The notes below the pieces were generated by a model that had not been told where the DNA came from, ran no database searches, and saw only the letters and a list, made by a program, of their open reading frames with translations. The position numbers and the translations under genes are program-made. DNA of 64,000 nucleotides, taken from assembly GCA_033239005.1 (NCBI GenBank), contig BSQZ01000013.1, positions 9,875,782 through 9,939,781 of the forward strand, given 5' to 3'. Shown here piece by piece: positions 61,201 through 64,000 of this stretch (its first letter is position 1; every line of letters starts with the position of its first letter). The stretch is from Lamellibrachia satsuma (Eukaryota > Annelida > Polychaeta > Sabellida > Siboglinidae).

Positions 61201-63232
61201 CGAGATAACAGAAGGAAGATGGCTGAATTAAGAGAAGTGATTTGGAATGAAGAAATACCGAGGATGAAGGTAGTGGGGAGGATGAAGGTAGTGGGGAGGA
61301 TGAAGGTAGTGGGGAGGATGAAGGTAGTGGGGAAGATGAAGGTAGTGGGGAGGATGAAGGTAGTGGGGAGGATGAAGGTAGTGGGGAGGATGAAGGTAGT
61401 GGGGAAGATGAAGGTAGTGGGAAAGATGAAGGTAGTGGGGAGGATGAAGGTAGTGGGGAGGATGAAGGTAGTGGGGAGGATGAAAATAGTGGGGAGGATG
61501 AAGGTAGTGGGGAAGATGAAGGTAGTGGGGAGGATGAAGGTAGTGGGGAGGATGAAGGTAGTGGGGAGGATGAAAATAGTGGGGAGGATGAAGGTAGTGA
61601 GGAGGATGAAGGTAGTGGGGAAGATGAAGGTAGTGGGGAGGATGAAGGTAGTGGGGAGGATGAAGGTAGTGGGGAGGATGAAGGTAGTGGGGAGGATGAA
61701 GGTAGTGGGGAGGATGAAGGTAGTGGGGAGGATGAAGGTAGTGGGGAGGATGAAGGTAGTGGAGAGGATGAAGGTAGTGGAGAGGATGAAGGTAGTGGGG
61801 AGGATGAAGGTAGTGGGGAGGATGAAGGTAGTGGGGAGGATGAAGGTAGTGGGGAGGATGAAGGTAGTGGGGAGGATGAAGGTAGTGGGGAGGATGAAGG
61901 TAGTGGGGAGGATGAAGGTAGTGGGGAGGATGAAGGTAGTGGAGAGGATGAAGGTAGTGGGGAGGATGAAGGTAGTGGAGAGGATGAAGGTAGTGGAGAG
62001 GATGAAGGTAGTGGGGAGGATGAAGGTAGTGGGGAGGATGAAGGTAGTGGGGAGGATGAAGGTAGTGGGGAGGATGAAGGTAGTGGGGAGGATGAAGGTA
62101 GTGGAGAGGATGAAGGTAGTGGGGAGGATGAAGGTAGTGGAGAGGATGAAGGTAGTGGAGAGGATGAAGGTAGTGGGGAGGATGAAGGTAGTGGGGAGGA
62201 TGAAGGTAGTGGGGAGCAGACTGGGTTGCCAGCACACATACACAGAGTGGCCTGGAAAACAGTAGAGGGAGAAGAGGAAAACTGACAATATTTTAAGAGG
62301 AATCTTAAAAAGGCGGGGGGAACAGTAGTGAGTGGGAGAGAATGGCAGAAGATCGCGATGGATGGAGATGACTTATTGAGAGGGTGGAATAGTTTAAGTG
62401 ATGTGGCCCCTGCCCCGCAAGGGACCAGGGGAAGAAGAAACTGCTCAGAAGAAACCTGGCTCAAGTGATACACAGTAGACCATCCGAGACAGCACAGTGT
62501 ATAACATAAAATAAAGGTTGTGAATGTGATCTTACTTGAAATCACTAAAGAAGACGTTCTCGCAGGTCGCGTTGTTCTCGCACAGTGTTCGTTGACCACA
62601 GACATCATCAGATACTTCGCCACTCTTGACATTCACCAACTTCGGCAGGTCAAATGAAGAAGGTGGCAGTTCAGAGGTCACATTCTCTGCATACATATGT
62701 AGAAGCTGCCCATTCAGTCGGATGTCCTGTATAGTTCCCTTATACACCACCGGCGCCACCACTGTCTCCCGCTTGCGACGTCGTCGTACCGTGATCCCCG
62801 CCGGAAGACCACCAAGATAAACATGTGTCGCACTCAGTGTGGTGGCGCCCCCTGTGAGTTCATACCAGTGGACTGTTTCATCAATTCGCAGTTGAAGTGT
62901 TGCATGCGATCGGTTCAGGTGCAGGAAATGTTGCAGGCCATCCGTAACTGTTCCGGGAATCTTTATTAGTTCCGTCTCGTTATGTGTAAATCTTAATCGC
63001 ACCTGAACGTGCCCGCCATGCAGTTCGACAATGATGAATGTGTGTGTGTGGTTTTCGGGGGGGTTCGCAGGGTCATCGCCGACGTAGTAGATCATGCCGT
63101 CCGAATGACGGGTCCGAAAGAAGAATGAAACGTCATTGTTGTTTCTCAGCAGCTCCCTCTGGGAGACAGGCACAGAGAATGCGGCATAGCTCACATCGGT
63201 GTTGTTGTGACCAAACGTGGCTGCCTTCAGGG
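25149..63232 (-). CDS. crb: Crumbs homolog, 3' part of gene (multi-exon)
   Basis: Crumbs is a type I apical membrane protein that organises epithelial polarity through a short tail binding Pals1/Stardust-type PDZ proteins and FERM proteins. Joining the exons 62536-63232, 60735-60847, 59569-60382, 56195-56321, 37180-37257, 35821-35968, 33496-33603, 32483-32617, 31729-31956, 30670-30771, 29593-29826, 28590-28864, 27471-27558 (or 26531-26621) and 25149-25288 gives one open frame of 1094 residues ending in TGA. All borders are GT/AG and all phases agree. Domain order is LamG, EGF, half-EGF, LamG, 14 EGFs, TM, tail. The first exon opens in phase 1, so upstream exons (signal peptide, more EGF and LamG) lie past 64000. 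The tail motifs [10 protein letters not shown] and ERLI make the family assignment firm. The number of EGFs after the last LamG is larger than I would expect. The assembly comes from splice signals only, with no transcript evidence. Confidence 0.95.
25289..27470 (-). other. Introns around TM exon B
   Basis: Apart from exon B this is AT-rich unique sequence. A good X-box-like match (attaccatggcaac, 26680-26693) lies about 60 bases upstream (crb sense) of exon B. A repeat related to 37380-37580 occurs at 25365-25490. Confidence 0.5.
26531..26621 (-). CDS. crb: crb alternative transmembrane exon B
   Basis: Acceptor gttcgtttcag with a good pyrimidine tract, strong donor gtacgtct; 91 bp, phase 0 in and phase 1 out, exactly as exon A. 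It encodes [14 protein letters not shown], then [16 protein letters not shown]. With the tail exon this forms a long Ile/Val-rich TM helix. Use of B instead of A lengthens the protein by one residue. Matching phases, matching position of the hydrophobic half-helix and two good splice sites argue against chance. It could also be a decayed duplicate that is no longer used. Confidence 0.78.
27471..27558 (-). CDS. crb: crb alternative transmembrane exon A
   Basis: Acceptor tgcccacacag, donor gtgcgaaa; 88 bp, phase 0 in and phase 1 out. It encodes [10 protein letters not shown], then the first half of a TM helix, [19 protein letters not shown]. The helix continues in the tail exon ([13 protein letters not shown]). 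The Gly-containing GVGFG centre differs from the Ile-rich exon B. Joining A to B would read GAG TGA, an immediate stop, so the two should be alternatives. Confidence 0.88.
27600..28000 (+). repeat. ~32-bp minisatellite, about 12 degenerate copies
   Basis: Units share aaaatcatcctagtcttaaa followed by cacrgcagtaac. It starts about 40 bases upstream (crb sense) of TM exon A. Confidence 0.92.
28050..28140 (+). repeat. 33-bp tandem repeat, three copies
   Basis: Units contain ttattgtctcaattccaga. They lie between the last EGF exon and TM exon A. Confidence 0.9.
28139..28531. mobile_element. Degenerate hAT-like MITE
   Basis: The left end agagttggagtcaaatac and the right end (reverse complement) cagggttgggattaaatac form imperfect terminal inverted repeats. 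No clear target duplication. It ends 59 bases from the last EGF exon. Confidence 0.55.
28590..28864 (-). CDS. crb: crb exon: last two EGFs before the membrane
   Basis: Acceptor attgcctag, donor gtaagtaa; 275 bp, phase 1 in and phase 0 out. It encodes [31 protein letters not shown], then the final [19 protein letters not shown] with a longer loop and [10 protein letters not shown]. The phase 0 exit matches the entry phase of both downstream TM exons. Confidence 0.94.
28865..29592 (-). other. crb intron
   Basis: 728 bp of AT-rich sequence; no repeat or motif was recognised. Confidence 0.7.
29593..29826 (-). CDS. crb: crb exon: two EGFs
   Basis: Acceptor gtcccgacag, donor gtatgtct; 234 bp, phase 1-1. 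It encodes [48 protein letters not shown] and FRCVCSGTG. Both EGFs start with the D-I-N-E-C calcium-binding motif. Confidence 0.94.
29899..30178. mobile_element. hAT-type MITE with perfect 8-bp target duplication
   Basis: The element is 280 bp with terminal inverted repeats beginning caggcatggg on both sides, AT-rich inner arms, and direct 8-bp repeats ggtacaac at 29891-29898 and 30179-30186. The 8-bp duplication and CAG start fit the hAT superfamily. No coding capacity. It sits in a crb intron. Confidence 0.9.
30426..30650 (+). repeat. G-rich ~17-bp minisatellite
   Basis: Irregular units around gggggtttgtgagcaag, starting 20 bases past the donor of the exon at 30670-30771. On the crb transcript strand it is C-rich. 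Confidence 0.93.
30670..30771 (-). CDS. crb: crb exon: EGF
   Basis: Acceptor tatatttacag, donor gttagtgt; 102 bp, phase 1-1. It encodes [20 protein letters not shown] and [10 protein letters not shown]-rich minisatellite (30426-30650) starts about 20 bases past the donor. Confidence 0.92.
30772..31728 (-). other. crb intron
   Basis: 957 bp of AT-rich unique sequence. An imperfect RFX-type X-box (gttactatggaaac, 31427-31440) is the only motif noticed. Confidence 0.6.
31729..31956 (-). CDS. crb: crb exon: two EGFs
   Basis: Acceptor ttgttctcag, donor gtttgtca; 228 bp, phase 1-1. It encodes [29 protein letters not shown], a second [16 protein letters not shown], and [11 protein letters not shown]. 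The second EGF is closed by ELC in the next exon. Confidence 0.92.
31957..32482 (-). other. crb intron
   Basis: 526 bp, AT-rich. It has a short CA/CGCACA-rich patch at 32390-32445; nothing else was recognised. Confidence 0.7.
32483..32617 (-). CDS. crb: crb exon: EGF
   Basis: Acceptor tttctttcag; 135 bp, phase 1-1. It encodes [23 protein letters not shown] and [12 protein letters not shown]. The donor is a weak gtttga at 32482. It was chosen because it leaves phase 1 and gives normal spacing between EGF cysteines 5 and 6 once joined to GSRC of the next exon. An earlier GC donor in the same phase at 32502-32501 would remove the GY-G loop and leave only four residues between them. Confidence 0.88.
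32640..33325 (+). repeat. 39-bp minisatellite with a 215-bp higher-order repeat
   Basis: Units share caccaatggcacatatta. A 215-bp block starting cagtgaaaagcacatattg recurs at 32801, 33016 and (partly) 33231 with almost no changes, showing recent block duplication. It starts 23 bases upstream (in crb sense) of the exon at 32617. Confidence 0.95.
33496..33603 (-). CDS. crb: crb exon: EGF
   Basis: Acceptor ctgttgatag, donor gtacgttg; 108 bp, phase 1-1. It encodes [18 protein letters not shown] and YTCYCPG: the last cysteine of one EGF and five of the next. This phase 1-1 unit, offset by one cysteine, is the commonest exon type in the array. Confidence 0.93.
34185..35335 (+). repeat. 39-bp minisatellite, about 29 copies
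   Basis: The unit includes caccagtcttacaggtgtg and tgcaccactcagggt. Variants of a few bases define sub-blocks. It lies in the crb intron between the exons at 35821 and 33603. Each unit shows a donor-like ctgtaagac on the transcribed strand. All long frames here come from the 13-codon unit. Confidence 0.97.
35524..35735. mobile_element. Fold-back (inverted-repeat) element
   Basis: The left arm starts gaagtccacttagatctg and the right arm ends cagatctaagtggacttc. The arms are about 70 bases with mismatches, and the centre is about 70 bases. No coding capacity; probably a MITE. Flanking target duplications were not resolved. Confidence 0.75.
35821..35968 (-). CDS. crb: crb exon: end of one EGF and most of the next
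   Basis: Acceptor tatttttcag, donor gtgagaca; 148 bp, phase 0 in and phase 1 out. It finishes the split EGF ([15 protein letters not shown]) and begins another ([15 protein letters not shown], then HTCDCLPG), which is closed by the next exon (YSGLNC). Confidence 0.92.
36226..36481 (-). mobile_element. 5'-truncated CR1-like LINE 3' end
   Basis: Reverse complement of the last roughly 250 bases of the LINE at 17300-20278. It includes the segment for [17 protein letters not shown], the 3' untranslated part and the short aacaagatt tail repeat. It sits in a crb intron, in the same orientation as crb. Confidence 0.85.
37008..37075 (+). repeat. Palindrome-containing repeat, copy 1
   Basis: It contains gcatcgcattttgcgatgc, a perfect 8-bp stem with a 3-base loop, followed by atata and gtttgctagtcaactg. 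It recurs at 38164-38240. Confidence 0.75.
37180..37257 (-). CDS. crb: crb exon: first half of an EGF
   Basis: Acceptor ctgtctccag, donor gtaagttc; 78 bp, phase 0 at both ends. It encodes [19 protein letters not shown], the first three cysteines of an EGF; the next exon supplies the other three ([13 protein letters not shown]). It is separated from the previous exon by an intron of about 19 kb. The phase 0 borders depart from the phase 1 pattern of most EGF exons here. Confidence 0.9.
38164..38240 (+). repeat. Palindrome-containing repeat, copy 2
   Basis: Same gaaataag, hairpin and gtttgctagtcaactg order as 37008-37075, 1.16 kb further on in the same orientation. Confidence 0.75.
43425..43721 (+). 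repeat. Interspersed repeat of unknown class, copy 1
   Basis: Same family and orientation as 63470-63874. A match to the YY1 consensus (ggcggccatcttgg) lies upstream at 43162-43175. Confidence 0.7.
45040..45175 (+). repeat. ~22-bp tandem repeat, about 6 copies
   Basis: Degenerate units around caaatggccaatatctcccc. Confidence 0.85.
45898..46252 (+). repeat. 15-bp minisatellite with 30-bp higher-order pattern
   Basis: The unit is gagaggtgtggtgat. In the right half gagatg- and gagagg-type units alternate regularly, giving a 30-bp higher-order repeat. Frames through it are open but not coding. Confidence 0.96.
46624..48767 (+). repeat. 2.1-kb tandem duplication, unit 1
   Basis: It begins tttaggggtcgttcaaaa and ends just before the same words recur at 48768. 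It is nearly identical to 48768-49852 plus 52767-53880. No protein family is recognisable, no terminal repeats were seen, and it may be a dead element or simply a local duplication. Confidence 0.9.
50030..51432 (+). repeat. 29-bp minisatellite, about 48 copies
   Basis: The unit contains ctgatgctaactacattcac followed by a variable 7-base end. The central block (about 50397-51030) is almost uniform with an end reading cgccgt; both flanks carry older caatgt and cactgt variants. Two single-base insertions occur in the core. Confidence 0.97.
51452..51615 (+). repeat. Fold-back element fragment, related to 35524-35735
   Basis: It shares the ctttcattgtttt, caacaacaga/catct and agaagt-agtg-aatagac segments with the right two-thirds of the fold-back at 35524-35735. 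It keeps only part of the inverted repeat. Confidence 0.6.
51868..52195 (+). repeat. 18-bp minisatellite, about 18 copies
   Basis: The unit is gtacacgactggatgtat, with t/a variants at one position. Open frames through it are by-products of the unit length. Confidence 0.97.
53881..56194 (-). other. crb intron segment, mostly unique
   Basis: No exon was found. Positions 54845-55075 resemble 37380-37580 and 25365-25490 (shared tattcatcyatctrttgac and a following ctgagctg-like segment), an uncharacterised interspersed repeat. The rest is AT-rich unique sequence. Confidence 0.55.
56195..56321 (-). CDS. crb: crb exon: one EGF
   Basis: Acceptor cctgttgtcag, donor gtaagttc; 127 bp, completing AG|G (Arg) and ending in phase 0. 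It encodes a full [22 protein letters not shown] then [16 protein letters not shown], with a calcium-binding type DIDEC start. The reading frame stays open upstream through the acceptor to an ATG at 56383 (see the separate entry), so the exon may also serve as part of an alternative first exon. Confidence 0.93.
56195..56383 (-). CDS. Candidate alternative first exon of crb (signal peptide + EGF)
   Basis: Without splicing at 56322, the frame of the EGF exon is open back to an ATG at 56383 and further to one at 56461. From 56383 it reads a Met-Arg-Asn start, a hydrophobic core [16 protein letters not shown] and then the first EGF cysteine. That is the layout of a 21-residue secretory signal peptide placed right before an EGF. 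Used as a start, it would give a short isoform with 12 EGFs, TM and tail but no LamG. Polypyrimidine tracts can mimic hydrophobic coding, and I see no TATA box upstream, so this is a hypothesis. Confidence 0.35.
56793..57880 (+). repeat. Tandem ~125-bp repeat, three units, one split by a LINE
   Basis: The units share gcattataataaataataa-like and cacgctttagtgtatcatga segments. Unit 1 (56793-56936) is interrupted by the truncated LINE; units 2 and 3 follow at about 57630-57880. Confidence 0.75.
56937..57612 (+). mobile_element. 5'-truncated CR1-like LINE, inserted in a tandem repeat
   Basis: It matches the 3' part of the LINE at 17300-20278, starting where that copy reads agaaccacacaagaaaagg (19582). 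It includes the RT C-terminal region ([20 protein letters not shown]) and the LINE 3' end with tandem cttgttaaat. Indels break the frame. The flanks are parts of a 125-bp repeat unit that reappears intact at 57630-57880, so the LINE landed inside one unit. Confidence 0.85.
57613..59568 (-). other. crb intron, left of the second LamG exon
   Basis: It contains two tandem copies of a roughly 125-bp unit (57630-57880) and otherwise AT-rich unique sequence. A short fragment at 59400-59470 resembles 16560-16640, both sharing a gagtccttggga-like core. No coding signal. Confidence 0.6.
59569..60382 (-). CDS. crb: crb exon: second LamG plus two EGFs
   Basis: Acceptor ttgtctgcag, donor gtatgtta; 814 bp, phase 1 in and phase 2 out. 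A LamG domain starts at [15 protein letters not shown] and includes [19 protein letters not shown] and [10 protein letters not shown]. It keeps the conserved C-terminal cysteine pair ([11 protein letters not shown] and VIIGC). Two complete EGFs follow ([15 protein letters not shown] and [15 protein letters not shown]), the second ending CAAGYTGPR at the donor. The two domain types share one large exon, as in other crumbs genes. Confidence 0.95.
60383..60734 (-). other. Short crb intron
   Basis: This 352-bp AT-rich intron lies between the half-EGF exon and the second LamG exon; nothing else was seen. Confidence 0.8.
60735..60847 (-). CDS. crb: crb exon: end of EGF plus half-EGF
   Basis: Acceptor tttatctacag, donor gtaagtct; 113 bp, completing the split AA|G codon and ending one base into the next codon. 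It encodes [12 protein letters not shown], closing the EGF begun in the previous exon. A four-cysteine partial EGF ([14 protein letters not shown], then NDGYEC) follows and runs directly into the next LamG. A truncated EGF in front of a LamG is typical of crumbs proteins. The last Cys codon is split T|GT across the intron. Confidence 0.92.
61256..62216 (+). repeat. 18-bp minisatellite, about 53 copies
   Basis: The unit is gaggatgaaggtagtggg, with occasional g-to-a and gg-to-aa variants. It lies in the crb intron between the exons at 62536 and 60847. The unit length is a multiple of three, so it stays open in several frames (Ser-Pro-, Met-Lys-Val- or His-Tyr-Leu-type repeats). None of these is a gene. 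Confidence 0.97.
62536..63232 (-). CDS. crb: crb exon: LamG domain and start of an EGF
   Basis: The acceptor is ttttacag at 63240-63233 and the donor is gtaagatc from 62535; the exon enters in phase 1 and leaves in phase 2. It encodes a laminin G-like domain (ATFGH near the start, then [18 protein letters not shown], a typical LamG strand pattern). The first four cysteines of an EGF ([16 protein letters not shown]) follow, and that EGF is finished by the next exon. There are no cysteines in the LamG part: the usual FKGC position reads YKGT. A basic run RRRRKRE sits in the C-terminal part of the domain at 62769-62786. Several N-glycosylation sequons (NNT, NHT, NET, NRS, NVT) fit an extracellular domain. 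Confidence 0.93.
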
Positions 63233-64000
63233 CTGTAAAACAAAGGACACTTGCTTACTGGACAACCCTTTCTCCACACATGCACACGCACACACAAACA
63301 CAGGAATGGAATAATTCCCAACACACAAACACAGGAATGGAATAATTCCCAACAAAACTTTTAATCACTTAAAACTCCATCCTCAACTGATTTAGCATAT
63401 TGTGAATCTGATTTGTCGATGTCCAAATATGTAGTGTGTAAATAGTTTAAGTAACATCCAGTCGTTTAAAAAAGCATATTTTTTTCAAATCATCGAAAAT
63501 AATTTACTTTAGTCGTTAGATCTGGTAAGGCTCAACATAGTGGATATCCAAAATGGTAAACACTGCTCTGGATATCTAAAATGGTAAACACTGCTCTGGA
63601 TATCCAAAATGTTAAACACTGCTCGACAATGCTAATTATGGACTGACTTCTATCCTCTCACCGATCACATGACAAAGAAAATTTGTACTTTCAGCATTTC
63701 TATTTTTTTTACTTCAATTAAAGTTTGACGAAACATTAAGTAATTTAATAGTTTGATGGTTTACAAAAACTACGTACAAAAGTTGCACAAATGAGCTAGC
63801 ATGTTGCAGTGGACTCAAGGACTAGGTATGTTTGATATTTCGCAAAATGAATTTGAAATGAGACTAGCAAAAAAAACAAACTGAGGAGGAGCCTTTAAAT
63901 TGATTACTTAGAATTCAATATAAACAAAACCGACAATTCTGACAATAATGTTCTTATAAAACTTATTATTCATATCGCTTATGACATCGAAGTGTTGTCC
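63233..64000 (-). other. crb intron, upstream of the first exon in the window
   Basis: No exon was found. The stretch holds a 31-bp direct duplication (63288-63350), three copies of a 28-bp unit around ggatatccaaaatggtaaac (63536-63620), and an interspersed repeat (63470-63874) shared with 43425-43721. Confidence 0.6.
63470..63874 (+). repeat. Interspersed repeat of unknown class, copy 2
   Basis: It shares long stretches, in the same orientation, with 43425-43721: the accgatcacatgacaaag segment, the tacaaaagttgcacaa segment, and a terminal gaatttgaaatgagactagc. I see no coding content or clear terminal repeats. Shared only within crb introns here. Confidence 0.7.

Noticed and set aside
61148..62632. 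Open frames of 335-494 codons (Ser/Pro-, Met-Lys-Val- and His-Tyr-Leu-rich repeats)
   Set aside because: They lie in an 18-bp minisatellite whose unit is a multiple of three; several frames on both strands are open at once. They sit in a crb intron and lack non-repeat conserved domains.

Overview
This is animal nuclear DNA. It is AT-rich and repeat-dense, and its one clearly functional gene is split into short exons by introns of up to 19 kb. That gene, on the minus strand from 63232 down to 25149, is the 3' two-thirds or so of a crumbs homolog (crb), the apical polarity protein. The 5' end lies beyond the right edge of the window. The cytoplasmic tail keeps the FERM-binding core [10 protein letters not shown] and the C-terminal PDZ ligand ERLI. 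The exon structure, tail sequence and transposon content suggest an invertebrate bilaterian, perhaps a lophotrochozoan; this organism call is an inference and weak.

Right to left (5' to 3' of the gene), I assembled 14 exon positions with canonical GT/AG borders and fully compatible phases. They encode a LamG domain, one EGF plus a half-EGF, a second LamG, 14 EGF-like domains, a transmembrane (TM) segment and the tail: 1094 residues in one continuous frame. Two features stand out. First, two different exons (27471-27558 and 26531-26621) encode the first half of the TM helix, with identical phases (0 in, 1 out). Both join correctly to the last EGF exon and the tail exon, and including both gives an immediate stop. 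This looks like a mutually exclusive TM-exon pair. Second, the bases just upstream of the exon at 56195-56321 are open in frame and read as a signal-peptide-like sequence, a possible internal start for a short EGF-TM isoform.

The crb introns hold many minisatellites (unit lengths about 15 to 39 bp), hAT-type MITEs, fold-back elements, 5'-truncated CR1-like LINE copies, and a 2.1-kb tandem duplication later split by a 2.9-kb insertion. Several arrays have unit lengths divisible by three, so they give long open frames that are not genes.

Left of crb (1 to about 25 kb) there is no intact gene. Positions 1-12308 are a roughly 6.95-kb tandem duplication whose units begin with an internally deleted RTE-like reverse transcriptase fragment; a third, longer fragment follows at 12309-13500. 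The second unit carries a small inversion and deletions. Then come a decayed, GC-rich coding fragment on the minus strand (13728-14014), a 1.57-kb hAT-like element (14905-16475), a near-complete but broken CR1-clade LINE (about 17300-20278), and a CpG-rich stretch with a possible first exon on the minus strand (20354-20482). Positions 21130-25148 are mostly unique non-coding sequence, including the probable crb 3' UTR.
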